DNA of 64,000 nucleotides, taken from positions 107,113 to 171,112 of the forward strand of contig NZ_MKFI01000006.1 of the NCBI RefSeq assembly GCF_001982635.1, in the 5' to 3' direction. Source of the stretch: Bradyrhizobium mercantei. GTDB taxonomy: Bacteria > Pseudomonadota > Alphaproteobacteria > Rhizobiales > Xanthobacteraceae. A model generated the notes under the pieces. That model saw only the letters and a program-made list of their open reading frames with translations, was not told where the DNA came from and ran no database searches. Shown in pieces: positions 51,802-60,653 of the stretch (within the stretch, counting starts at the first letter, position 1; every line of letters begins with the position of its first letter). The position numbers and the translations under genes are program-made.

Positions 51802-53415
51802 CTACTTCGCCGGCGGCACCAGATAGACCTTCCACGCCGTCGACGGGCCGGGATGGCCGTTGAAGAAGCGCATGGTGGTCAACACCAGCGGCTCGGCATC
51901 CTTGGCGTGCTCCGCCATCCATGCCTCGCATGGCTGCAAGAAGACCGGATCGGTGGTATCGCAGACGCCGATGAAGCCGAGACGCTTGGCCTCATCGAGC
52001 GACGTCAGCCCCGACGACCACGCTTCGCCCGGCACCAGCGACGCCGGATGATCCGGGCTGTAGAACGTCATCGGCTCGCCGATATCGGAACGCGCGACCA
52101 CCACGGCCCAGCGCGTATGGAATTTGTCCTGCCAGGTCTGGGTCAGTTCGCGCGCCAGTTCGGAGCGCGCGGCGTAGGTCGAGCCGCCGATATGGTTGGA
52201 TGCGATCTCCTGCGTCGCGATGCTGGGCGCGGCGATCAGCGTGGCGATCGTGGCCACGAACCAGATCGCCGTGATCGAGAACAGCGCCATGCGCGGGAAG
52301 CGAAGCGAGGGGATCGCAACCAGCGCAAGCGGCACCAGGAAGAACAGCGGGATGCCCCAATCGGTCTTGATGTAGACGGTGAACGCCAGCGCGCCGAGCG
52401 GCGGCCCGATCGCGACGATCGACTGGATGATCCAGACGTTGAGCGCCTGCGGCAGGTTGACGGCCGGATTGGGACCGCGCGACCAGATCCGCACCAGCAC
52501 GTCCGACGGCCGCCACGGCACCGATCCCAGCAGCAGCGCCACCAGGCCCAGCACGGCGGGAATCGCGAGCAGCCCGAGATTGTGCACGATATAGCCGATC
52601 ACGAGCTGGACGTTGAGCTCGCGGCTCGACAGCGCGTAGACGTCGCCGGCATAGGTGAACGGCACGAAGTTCACCTCCTCGAGCCACACCAGATGCGGGA
52701 TCATCGCCACGATCATCGTGCCGATCGCAACCCACGGCGCCGGCGAGCGCAGGAACTGGGTGCGCTGTGGATGGATCAGCGCGGCAAGCCCGATGGCGCC
52801 GATCATCGTCACCACCCAGTATTTGGTCATCAGCGCGAGCATGCCGGCAAAGCCGAGCCAGAGACCTGATTTGAAGCTGCGCTTCTCGAACGCGTTCAGA
52901 TAGGCCAGCACCAAAAGCGGCAGCGGCACCAGCTGCGCGAGGTCGGCGTTGTATTTGAAGCCCTTGAAATTGAAGATCGGGTAGAGCGCGAGCATCACCA
53001 CCATGAAGAACGCGCGGCGGCGATCGACGACGCGCAGCGCGATCAGCCAGCACACGACAAGCGCGAAGCTGACGGTCGCCATCGCCAGCGCATAGGTCGA
53101 CCAGTTGGTGACGGGGAAAATCCTGAACCAGACCCCGGCGATCCAGCCCGACAGCGGCGGATGCTTGCCATAGCCGAGCAGGAAGCGCTGGCCCCAGGCA
53201 TAGGCCTCCGCGACGTCCATATGGACATCCTGCGCGGCCTTGAGCTTGACCAGGATCAGCGTCCACAGCACCGCGTGAACCAGTGCGAAGCTGATCACGA
53301 ACCACAGGCTGGTCCTGGGATCGATGGCGCGGGAGGCGATCCAGGCGGCGATCCGCCGGATCGTCAGTCTGCGGGTGGAGCGCCGGACGGCGGGAAGCGT
53401 GGAAACGGTCGACAT
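51802..53415 (-). CDS. ArnT-like membrane glycosyltransferase (GT39/PMT family)
   Basis: A 537-residue protein with about 10-12 membrane helices. Early loop residues VHMDVAEAYAWGQRFLLGYGKHPPLSGW include the acidic residues expected to be catalytic in this superfamily. The C-terminal 110 residues form a periplasmic domain. Members move a sugar from a polyprenyl carrier to lipid A, protein or another acceptor in the periplasm; the acceptor here is unknown. Start ATG 53415 (MSTVSTLPAVRRS) is a best guess; ATG 53433 in the same frame is possible. It is alone on its strand. Confidence 0.85.
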   Translation of the reverse strand: MSTVSTLPAVRRSTRRLTIRRIAAWIASRAIDPRTSLWFVISFALVHAVLWTLILVKLKAAQDVHMDVAEAYAWGQRFLLGYGKHPPLSGWIAGVWFRIFPVTNWSTYALAMATVSFALVVCWLIALRVVDRRRAFFMVVMLALYPIFNFKGFKYNADLAQLVPLPLLVLAYLNAFEKRSFKSGLWLGFAGMLALMTKYWVVTMIGAIGLAALIHPQRTQFLRSPAPWVAIGTMIVAMIPHLVWLEEVNFVPFTYAGDVYALSSRELNVQLVIGYIVHNLGLLAIPAVLGLVALLLGSVPWRPSDVLVRIWSRGPNPAVNLPQALNVWIIQSIVAIGPPLGALAFTVYIKTDWGIPLFFLVPLALVAIPSLRFPRMALFSITAIWFVATIATLIAAPSIATQEIASNHIGGSTYAARSELARELTQTWQDKFHTRWAVVVARSDIGEPMTFYSPDHPASLVPGEAWSSGLTSLDEAKRLGFIGVCDTTDPVFLQPCEAWMAEHAKDAEPLVLTTMRFFNGHPGPSTAWKVYLVPPAK

Positions 53416-53588
53416 GGCCTGTGCCTGAGGCATGACCCGGAAAACTGGAAGGTGGCTTCCCGAGGGGATCATGCCGGATGGAAACGAAAGTGCGATGAGT
53501 GATTGCTCACCAGCACTTCAGCGCGCTTTAGCGCGTTTTTGTGGCCAGTGAAATCAGCTTGGCGTGAGAATGGCTCGAGCCGGCCGGT

Positions 53589-54368
53589 TCACTTTTCGAG
53601 AAGCTCCGGCCGGTACTCGAAATGCATGGTATCGTAGTGGTACCACTTGCCGCCCCAGATGAAGCCGTGGCGCTCGAAGATATCGACAATCTCCCGCGGC
53701 ATCCGGTTCTTGTAGGGGATGGTTTTGCCTTCGCCTTGCCCCTTGCCCGCCCACAGCCAGTAATCCGAGACCTTCAGGTTGAGGTCGATCGCGGCCGCGT
53801 AGCCGTGCATGCTCATCCGCCCGGTATCGGCAACGGCGCGACAAGACAGCACACCCGCGATCGGGAAGGCCGCCGCGCGCAGCGCCGGATCGAGCGCGTC
53901 GATCTCGGCGGAGACCTGCTTGAGCCGCTCGGCGATGCCGTTGACCCGGGTGACCTGGACCGGCTTGCCCCAGGACCGCGGCAGCCAAATGATCGTCACC
54001 AGGTTCCGCTTGACCTCGGCTGTGTGGCAGTCGCCGTACATTTTCCGGAAGAGGGCCTCGTTGCGGAAACGGCCGGGATCGACATTCGGCGCCGGCGGCG
54101 CCGACGGCCCGGAGGGATAGGGCTGCCGCATCTGATCGAGGATCGACGCATTGCGCAGCATCTGATCGAACGGCTTGTCGGAGACGCCGTCGTCGACCGG
54201 CATCACCGTGCCGTCGCGCCAGGTGATCGTGCTTTCGTCATGGGTGGACAGCGCATCGGGATAGGCGCGGACCAGGCGGTCGAGCAAATCGCTTTTGCTC
54301 TGCGCGTGCGCGAGCGGCGGCAACAGCGCCAGCAGGGCTATGATGCAGGCTGTCTTGCGCGCGGCCAT
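53589..54368 (-). CDS. secreted M15-family peptidase (D-Ala-D-Ala carboxypeptidase-like)
   Basis: A 259-residue exported protein; the signal peptide ends near residue 22 (LLPPLAHAQ). The zinc-peptidase pattern is in the C-terminal half: SMHGYAAAIDLN gives the His/Asp ligands and KWYHYDTMHFEYRPEL the final catalytic and zinc His region. It probably trims peptidoglycan cross-bridges. The start ATG directly follows the stop of the upstream caspase-like gene with no gap, so the two are made together. Confidence 0.86.
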   Translation of the reverse strand: MAARKTACIIALLALLPPLAHAQSKSDLLDRLVRAYPDALSTHDESTITWRDGTVMPVDDGVSDKPFDQMLRNASILDQMRQPYPSGPSAPPAPNVDPGRFRNEALFRKMYGDCHTAEVKRNLVTIIWLPRSWGKPVQVTRVNGIAERLKQVSAEIDALDPALRAAAFPIAGVLSCRAVADTGRMSMHGYAAAIDLNLKVSDYWLWAGKGQGEGKTIPYKNRMPREIVDIFERHGFIWGGKWYHYDTMHFEYRPELLEK

Positions 54369-55742
54369 TCAGCGCTTTCCGGCCTGGTCGATCAGCGCGA
54401 CATTGGCCTCTTCGACCGCATTCAATTTCGGATTCCAGCTGTTCGGCGCATACCAGGGGAAGCGCGAAAAATACGCCTTGAGGTCGGCGGAATCGAAATA
54501 GCGGCCCCTGCGGGCAAAGATCTCGTTACGCGCGATCCGCAGTTGGTCCCGCGACAACTGCCGCAGATCGGCCGGCGTCAACAGACGCCGGTCGGAATCC
54601 GGGAAGATGAAGCCGCTTGGCACCGCGCCGCCGCCGGATTCGAAGCGATCGATCAGCGCGACATTGGCGCTCTCGATCGCATTGAGCGGCGGGTCCCATG
54701 AGCGGGGCACGTACCAGGCAAACCTGCTGAAGCGCGCGGTCAGGTCCGGCGCGTTGAAGTAGCGCCCGCGGCGCGCGAAGATTTCGTTGCGGGCAATCCG
54801 CAGATCGTCCTTGCTTAGCGCCCTGAGATCGCTCTCCGACAGCAAGCGGCTGTCAGAGTCCGGAATGATGAAGTCCGATTGCGAGCGTGCCACCGGCGGT
54901 GCCGATGGAGGTGAGGTTGGCGGCGGCAGGCTCTGCTGCGGCGGGATCACCGTTGCCGGCGGATCGGCGGTTGCGACCTGTGCCGGCGTGTTGCCGGCAA
55001 AATAGAACGAGCCATCGATCGGCGAGGTCGAAACCCAGGGCTGCTGCGCGCTGCCGGTCGCACGTTTGACGACGAGCCCGACCTGATTGAAGGCCTGCAG
55101 CACGTCGAGCCCGGGCTTCTGCATGGTATCGACGAGCGCGCGCGTGTACGGGCTGTGGCCGTCATCGCCGTCCAGCGCGACGTTGCCCGGCTGGGTCGCA
55201 TAGGACAACAGCGTGCCCTCCGGCGCGCGGATCTGGGCGAGGCCGCCGTCGGCGGCGCGCAGGCCGCGGCCGCCGAACGGATTGTTCCGGCAGGCGTCCA
55301 GGATGACGATGTTGAGCCGCGTGCCGGCGCCTTCCATCTGCCGCAGCACCAGGCCGACATCGACCATCTGGAAATCGACATCGGCCTCCCGCACAGGATT
55401 GGCCGACACCGGCACCAGATAATTCGTTCCGCGCAGCTGGATGCCGTGGCCGGCGTAATAGAACAGCGCGACGTCGGCGCCGATCAGCTGGCTGCCGAAG
55501 CGCTGGATCGCGGCATCGAAACCGGCCTTGTCCAGATCGACCTGGGCCTGCCCACCGACCAGCGCGAAGCCCAGCCGCTGCAGCGTCTCGGCCACGAGCT
55601 CTGCATCGCTCTTCGGGTTCTGCAACCGCGACACGTTCTGATAGGTGGAATTGCCGACGACCAGCGCGACGCGCTTATCGGCGGCCGCCGGCGCCGCGAA
55701 CAACATGGCGAGCAATCCGGCGGCGAGAAGGGTCCAGCGCAT
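54369..55742 (-). CDS. secreted caspase-like (C14) protein with two YARHG domains
   Basis: A 457-residue protein with a signal peptide (1-21, LLAMLFAAPAAADK). Residues 22-250 form a caspase-fold domain with the catalytic pair His99 (FYYAGHGIQL) and Cys151 (VILDACRNNPF). After a Pro/Ser-rich linker (about 265-300) there are two repeats (about 305-375 and 385-455), each with LRIARNEIFARRGRYF and an aromatic WY motif. These are YARHG domains, found in extracellular proteins. It therefore acts in the periplasm or outside the cell. It is in one unit with the M15 peptidase. The start could also be GTG 55754. Confidence 0.88.
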   Translation of the reverse strand: MRWTLLAAGLLAMLFAAPAAADKRVALVVGNSTYQNVSRLQNPKSDAELVAETLQRLGFALVGGQAQVDLDKAGFDAAIQRFGSQLIGADVALFYYAGHGIQLRGTNYLVPVSANPVREADVDFQMVDVGLVLRQMEGAGTRLNIVILDACRNNPFGGRGLRAADGGLAQIRAPEGTLLSYATQPGNVALDGDDGHSPYTRALVDTMQKPGLDVLQAFNQVGLVVKRATGSAQQPWVSTSPIDGSFYFAGNTPAQVATADPPATVIPPQQSLPPPTSPPSAPPVARSQSDFIIPDSDSRLLSESDLRALSKDDLRIARNEIFARRGRYFNAPDLTARFSRFAWYVPRSWDPPLNAIESANVALIDRFESGGGAVPSGFIFPDSDRRLLTPADLRQLSRDQLRIARNEIFARRGRYFDSADLKAYFSRFPWYAPNSWNPKLNAVEEANVALIDQAGKR

Positions 55743-55904
55743 CGTCAAATCCACGAATTTCGGGCCGCCAGACCTAGCAGAAACATACCCGGAAATCGAT
55801 CACGGCGACCCTGCCGGAAACACCCCCGTGATTCGCCGTCACACCCCTGCAAAATACCGCAATATGGTTGCCCGTGCGGGGGTGCGGATGCTATCCCGCG
55901 CCCC

Positions 55905-57716
55905 ATGACAACTGCCCCGATTTCCAACATCCGCAACTTCTCCATCGTCGCCCATATCGACCATGGCAAATCGACCCTCGCCGACCGCCTGATCCAGATG
56001 ACGGGCGGCCTGTCGGATCGCGAAATGGCGGGCAAGGAGCAGGTGCTCGATTCGATGGATATCGAGCGCGAGCGCGGCATCACCATCAAGGCGCAGACCG
56101 TCCGGCTGAACTACCGCGCCAAGGACGGCAAGGATTACATCTTCAATCTGATGGACACGCCCGGCCATGTCGACTTCGCCTACGAGGTCTCGCGGTCGCT
56201 GGCGGCCTGCGAGGGTTCCCTGCTGGTGGTCGACGCCAGCCAGGGCGTCGAGGCGCAGACGCTCGCGAACGTCTACCAGGCCCTCGACAACAATCACGAG
56301 ATCGTGCCGGTCCTGAACAAGGTCGACCTGCCCGCGGCCGAGCCCGATAAGGTCAAGCAGCAGATCGAGGACGTGATCGGCATCGACGCGTCGGATGCGG
56401 TGATGATCTCGGCCAAGACCGGAATCGGCGTGCCCGACGTGCTGGAGGCGATCGTCACCCGCCTGCCGCCGCCGAAAGGCGACCGCGACGCGACCTTGAA
56501 GGCACTGCTGGTCGACAGCTGGTACGACGTCTATCTCGGCGTGGTGGTGCTGATCCGCGTCGTCGACGGCACCATGAAGAAGGGCCAGCGCATCCGCATG
56601 ATGGGCACCGGTGCGGCCTACGACGTCGAGCGCGTCGGCTTCTTCACCCCGAAGATGCAGCAGGTCGAGGAGCTCGGCCCCGGCGAGATCGGCTTCATCA
56701 CCGCGGCGATCAAGGAAGTCGCCGACACCCGCGTCGGCGACACCATCACCGACGACCGGAAGCCGGTCACCGAAATGCTGCCGGGCTTCAAGCCCGCCAT
56801 TCCAGTCGTGTTCTGCGGCCTGTTCCCGGTCGATGCCGACGATTTCGAGACGCTGCGTGGCGCGATGGGCAAGCTCAGGCTGAACGACGCCAGCTTCTCC
56901 TTCGAGATGGAGACGTCAGCCGCGCTCGGCTTCGGCTTCCGCTGCGGCTTCCTCGGACTGCTGCATCTGGAGATCATCCAGGAGCGGCTGTCGCGCGAGT
57001 TCGACCTCAACCTGATCGCGACCGCGCCGAGCGTCATCTACAAGATGAAGCTGACCGACGGCACCGAGCTCGAGATCCACAACCCGGTCGACATGCCCGA
57101 CGTGGTCAAGATCGCCGAGATCGAGGAGCCGTGGATCGAGGCGACGATCCTCACCCCCGACGAATATCTCGGCAGCGTCCTGAAGCTGTGCCAGGACCGC
57201 CGCGGCGCGCAGAAGGAGCTGACCTACGTCGGCTCCCGCGCGATGGTGAAATACGATTTGCCGCTCAACGAAGTGGTGTTCGATTTCTACGATCGGCTGA
57301 AGTCGGTCTCCAAGGGCTACGCCTCGTTCGACTATCATCTGACCGACTACAAGCCGGCCGATCTCGTGAAGATGCAGATCCTGGTCAACGCCGAGCCGGT
57401 CGACGCGCTGTCGATGCTGGTGCATCGCACCCGCGCCGAGGGCCGCGGCCGCGCCATGGTCGAGAAGATGAAGGAGCTGATCCCGCCGCACATGTTCCAG
57501 ATCCCGATCCAGGCGGCGATCGGCGGCAAGGTGATCGCGCGCGAAACCGTGCGCGCGCTGCGCAAGGACGTCACCGCGAAATGCTACGGCGGCGACATCA
57601 CGCGCAAGCGCAAGCTTCTGGAGAAGCAGAAGGAAGGCAAGAAGAAGATGCGGCAGTTCGGCAAGGTCGACATCCCGCAGGAAGCTTTTATTGCCGCGCT
57701 CAAGGTGGATAGCTGA
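55905..57716 (+). CDS. lepA: elongation factor 4 (LepA)
   Basis: A 603-residue ribosomal GTPase. The motifs are G1 AHIDHGKSTLADR, switch region ERGITIKAQTVRL, G3 DTPGHVDF and G4 NKVDLPAAEPDKV. Domain order matches EF-G without domain IV, and the LepA-specific C-terminal domain ends RKRKLLEKQKEGKKKMRQFG. It promotes back-translocation and assembly steps under stress. It is divergent from the caspase-like gene by 162 bp. The ATG at 55905 matches the family N-terminus (TTAPISNIRNFSI). Confidence 0.97.
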   Translation: MTTAPISNIRNFSIVAHIDHGKSTLADRLIQMTGGLSDREMAGKEQVLDSMDIERERGITIKAQTVRLNYRAKDGKDYIFNLMDTPGHVDFAYEVSRSLAACEGSLLVVDASQGVEAQTLANVYQALDNNHEIVPVLNKVDLPAAEPDKVKQQIEDVIGIDASDAVMISAKTGIGVPDVLEAIVTRLPPPKGDRDATLKALLVDSWYDVYLGVVVLIRVVDGTMKKGQRIRMMGTGAAYDVERVGFFTPKMQQVEELGPGEIGFITAAIKEVADTRVGDTITDDRKPVTEMLPGFKPAIPVVFCGLFPVDADDFETLRGAMGKLRLNDASFSFEMETSAALGFGFRCGFLGLLHLEIIQERLSREFDLNLIATAPSVIYKMKLTDGTELEIHNPVDMPDVVKIAEIEEPWIEATILTPDEYLGSVLKLCQDRRGAQKELTYVGSRAMVKYDLPLNEVVFDFYDRLKSVSKGYASFDYHLTDYKPADLVKMQILVNAEPVDALSMLVHRTRAEGRGRAMVEKMKELIPPHMFQIPIQAAIGGKVIARETVRALRKDVTAKCYGGDITRKRKLLEKQKEGKKKMRQFGKVDIPQEAFIAALKVDS

Positions 57717-57917
57717 GGGGCTCGCTCAGGCCACATCGGGCGTGACCAGGCAGGTCTGGTCCGCGGCTTTCGGGGACCGGGCGACAAAAAAGTCGAAAAC
57801 AACCCCATGCACCGTGGGTGTCAACCTTCATCGCCGCTCTGAAGGTGGCTGGGATGCAGCCCCCGACACCAGCCCGCCGCCAGCAGACGGAAGCGGCGGC
57901 AGCTTGAGTTGGCGCAT

Positions 57918-58280
57918 TCAGGCCTTGGCCTTGCGGCCGCGACCGCCAGATCTTGCTGGCACGCTCCTTCCATATTCATGCCACCAGGCCGTTAGCGCCT
58001 CCATCGTCGGGCCGAGCCCGCGCGCCTTCTTGGTGATCGCATATTCAACGCGGAGGGGCACTTCCGCGAACACCGTGCGCGATATCAGGCCGTCCGCTTC
58101 GAGTTCGCGAAGTTGTGCCGTGAGCATGTGCTGAGTGATGCCGGGGATGGCTTTTCGCAACTCGCCGAAGCGGTAGACCCGCTGATTGAGCAGCCACATG
58201 ATCTCCAGCTTCCACTTGCCTGAGAGCAGCGCGAATGCGCGCCGCATCTCCTCATGCATGTTTATCTCTGCGCTTTTCAT
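57918..58280 (-). CDS. HxlR family transcriptional regulator
   Basis: A 120-residue winged-helix regulator: FALLSGKWKLEIMWLLNQRVYRFGELRKAI, recognition helix ITQHMLTAQLRELEADGLI, and wing PLRVEYAITKKARGL. HxlR-type proteins such as YodB and HypR often sense quinones, aldehydes or hypochlorite through a cysteine, but this one has no cysteine, so another signal is likely. GGAGAAG precedes the ATG at 58280. It is divergent from the DoxX/SDR/MAPEG genes, across the palindrome at 58282-58297. Confidence 0.9.
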   Translation of the reverse strand: MKSAEINMHEEMRRAFALLSGKWKLEIMWLLNQRVYRFGELRKAIPGITQHMLTAQLRELEADGLISRTVFAEVPLRVEYAITKKARGLGPTMEALTAWWHEYGRSVPARSGGRGRKAKA

Positions 58281-58281
58281 A

Positions 58282-58297
58282 GTATGCTTCTCCATAC
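58282..58297. promoter_or_regulatory. palindrome overlapping the HxlR ribosome site, likely autoregulatory operator
   Basis: GTATG-CTTCTC-CATAC, 5-bp arms with a 6-bp spacer, abutting the HxlR start codon and containing its Shine-Dalgarno sequence. It lies in the divergent gap, so one bound dimer could repress hxlR and affect the DoxX-side promoter. Confidence 0.5.
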
Positions 58298-58443
58298 CTA
58301 CAGCAACTTATTCATCCTACTTGCGATTATCAATCTTGATCCGCATTTTCGATGTGCGCTGCTGAGGCACAAAGGAATTGCACTGCGGCGCCAATCAACC
58401 CCAACCGAGGAGTTGCTGTCGCGCCAGCAATCACAACGACCAC

Positions 58444-58824
58444 ATGGCTACCATCTGCACATACTGGATCAGCACAGCACTGTTGACGCTGCTGTATCTG
58501 TCCTCCGCCGTTATGTACCTGACGAAAGGGAAATGGGTCCGGCAGACGCTCGCCGGCCTTGGATACCCGGCCTATCTCGTGCCACTCATGATCGTGGTTA
58601 AAGTCTTGGGCCCGGCCGCAGTCCTTTCGCGCATCAACGTCGGGCTCAGCGACCTCGCTTACGCGGGCATGTTCTATCATCTGCTGTTAGCTGGTCTGGC
58701 GCATTTCGCCGTGCGGAAGCCCAACGAGGCGTTGCCCGCCATCGTCGGCCTCGCGTTGCTCATCACTTCCTTCGTTACGCAGAACGCCGCACGCGGAATC
58801 GCGTCGCCATACGGGCTGTTCTGA
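58444..58824 (+). CDS. DoxX-like membrane protein
   Basis: A 126-residue protein with four predicted helices: ISTALLTLLYLSSAVMYLTKG, AYLVPLMIVVKVLGPAAVL, DLAYAGMFYHLLLAGLAHF and ALPAIVGLALLITSFVTQN. The order and length fit the DoxX/DoxD-like family (DUF417/DoxX_2 type), small membrane proteins tied to redox or thiol stress. It is the first gene of a plus-strand unit with the SDR (40-bp gap) and MAPEG genes, opposite HxlR. The ribosome site is weak. GC content is lower than in the flanking core genes. Confidence 0.8.
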   Translation: MATICTYWISTALLTLLYLSSAVMYLTKGKWVRQTLAGLGYPAYLVPLMIVVKVLGPAAVLSRINVGLSDLAYAGMFYHLLLAGLAHFAVRKPNEALPAIVGLALLITSFVTQNAARGIASPYGLF

Positions 58825-58863
58825 CGAGAAGGAAAGCGATCAACACAACAACTATCGAAGGAG

Positions 58864-59613
58864 ATGAACATGAATAGACTCAATGCAAAAGTTGCCATTG
58901 TCACCGGCGCCGGTCGCGGTATTGGCCGGTCTATCGCGAAGCTGTTCGCTGCGGAGGGCGCAAAGGTTGCGGTCCTGTCGCTCACACCTGCAAACGTGGA
59001 TGCCGTCGTCGCAGAGATCGAAGGGACGGGCGGCACGGCGCTGGGCGTCGTCTGCGATATCAGCGATGCTGACCAGGTCAAATCGGCGATCGATAAGGTG
59101 GTCGCGGCTTACGGCGGGATCGATATTCTCGTGAACAATGCGTTCGATCCGTCCGTTCCCAACTCATCCGTCAAGGATTTGTCAGTCGAGCAGTTGCAGC
59201 GCAACTTCGAGACGGGCCCAATCGCGTATCTGCGAACGATGCAAGGTTGTTACCCCTACCTAAAGATGAGCGGCAAAGGTCGTGTCATCAACTTCGGTTC
59301 GATGGCCGGCGTCCTCGGCTTGACCGGTTATGGTCCCTACAACATGGCAAAAGAGGCGGTGCGCGCCCTGACGCGGACCGCTGCCCGCGAATGGGGCGTC
59401 GACAAAATCACCGTGAATAACATCCTGCCGCTCGCGGAGACATGGGACTCAGCCGCAAATGTGCCCGCACCGACAAACGCGCTGGCCCGATACGGCGCGC
59501 CGGAAAATGACGTCGCGCCGGTCGTCCTGTTCCTTGCGAGCGAGGACGCGCAGTTTGTGACGGGAGCCAGCCTCCCCGCTGACGGCGGCGCAATCATCGA
59601 CGGCGCGCGCTAG
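58864..59613 (+). CDS. short-chain dehydrogenase/reductase
   Basis: A 249-residue classical SDR. The cofactor site is VTGAGRGIGRSIAK (residues 14-27), with NNAFDPS in place of the NNAG motif. The catalytic Ser lies in INFGSMAGVLG, and the YxxxK pair is in GPYNMAKEAVRAL. It reduces a carbonyl or oxidises an alcohol with NAD(P)H; the substrate is unknown. The start follows AAGGAG. Context with HxlR, DoxX and MAPEG points to detoxification of reactive carbonyls, which is inference. Confidence 0.9.
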   Translation: MNMNRLNAKVAIVTGAGRGIGRSIAKLFAAEGAKVAVLSLTPANVDAVVAEIEGTGGTALGVVCDISDADQVKSAIDKVVAAYGGIDILVNNAFDPSVPNSSVKDLSVEQLQRNFETGPIAYLRTMQGCYPYLKMSGKGRVINFGSMAGVLGLTGYGPYNMAKEAVRALTRTAAREWGVDKITVNNILPLAETWDSAANVPAPTNALARYGAPENDVAPVVLFLASEDAQFVTGASLPADGGAIIDGAR

Positions 59614-59615
59614 TC

Positions 59616-60005
59616 ATGACTGTACTCCCCACCACTTCCGTGTTCGCGGCAGCCTTTGCTGTTTCCCTTGTCGCCCTGTCGTTTCCCATTTCCGTGCGCC
59701 GCGCGAAGGTCGGGCAGATGGTCGGCGACAGCGCCGACGAGACGCTGCGTCGGCGCATTCGCGCCCAGGGCAACTTCATCGAGTACGTTCCACTTGGGGT
59801 GATCTCGCTGGGCCTGGTCGAGGCGCACGTCGCCGCGGCCTGGATGGTTGTTGCCATCGGGACAACGCTTGCGTCCGGGCGGCTCCTGCATGCAATCGGC
59901 ATGCTTTGGGGATTGGAGGCGCTACGCGGTTTCGGGATGCTCTTGACCTACGCAGCGCTGCTTGTTGCGGCTGGATGCCTCGTTCTGGACGCAGCGCCTT
60001 GGTAG
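59616..60005 (+). CDS. MAPEG family membrane protein
   Basis: A 129-residue protein with about four helices and the MAPEG signature RRRIRAQGNFIEYVPLGVISLGLVE, plus RLLHAIGMLWG. The family includes microsomal glutathione transferases; bacterial members are often uncharacterised. It starts 3 bp after the SDR stop, so it is co-transcribed. With the SDR and DoxX proteins it may form a detoxification unit for electrophiles. Confidence 0.85.
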   Translation: MTVLPTTSVFAAAFAVSLVALSFPISVRRAKVGQMVGDSADETLRRRIRAQGNFIEYVPLGVISLGLVEAHVAAAWMVVAIGTTLASGRLLHAIGMLWGLEALRGFGMLLTYAALLVAAGCLVLDAAPW

Positions 60006-60132
60006 CCCGGACGTCGGCTGCCAACCCAGGGCCGAGATGCCCCTGGCGCAGTCGATGTCGCTCCTTATCTCAGCAACAAAACGCACCATGATTTGAATCG
60101 CCATCGCACGGCCGCCCGACTAGACTCGGGTC

Positions 60133-60465
60133 ATGTTGCGCATCCTGTCCCTCCTCGTCGTCATCCTCGCCTTGCTGCAGCCGGACCTGAGCTCGGCCGC
60201 ATCGTCGAAAAAGCGGCATGGCAGCACCCGCTGGCATGGCTACGGCTTCCTGCCCGGCTACCGGCAACCGCCCAATCAGACCATTCCGGTGCTCGGCCCG
60301 CGCGGCGCCGCCCGCGGCTACCCGGACTATGCGCCGCGCTACTGGTATGGCGACGATTTGTATTATTTCGGCCGCCCCGGCTTCTACCGCGGCCGCTACA
60401 ATGGCGGCAGTTTTGGTCCGTGCTGGACCTGGACGCCGATCGGCCGGGCCTGGCAGTGCGGCTAA
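60133..60465 (+). CDS. small secreted Gly/Tyr-rich protein, unknown function
   Basis: A 110-residue protein. Residues 1-22 are a signal peptide (LSLLVVILALLQPDLSSA). The mature part is basic and rich in Gly, Tyr, Arg and Pro (GYGFLPGYRQPPNQ, YFGRPGFYRGRYNGG), with two cysteines near the end (PCWTWTPIGRAWQCG). Proteins of this style are common and uncharacterised in Bradyrhizobium. No partner is evident. Confidence 0.7.
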   Translation: MLRILSLLVVILALLQPDLSSAASSKKRHGSTRWHGYGFLPGYRQPPNQTIPVLGPRGAARGYPDYAPRYWYGDDLYYFGRPGFYRGRYNGGSFGPCWTWTPIGRAWQCG

Positions 60466-60653
60466 CCTCAATCTGACCGCGGCGTTTCCGCGCGGTCCGA
60501 AAGCTCTGCGTGAGGTGAGCTCACATCGCTGCGAGCCATGCGCGGCGCGATGTCTGCGCGGCGAGCAAGCGAGCTTGCCCATGGCGGACGGATGCGCCAC
60601 CATCCCCTCAAGCGCGGACCAACAACAGCAAAACCGCGCAGACGGGGAAACGC

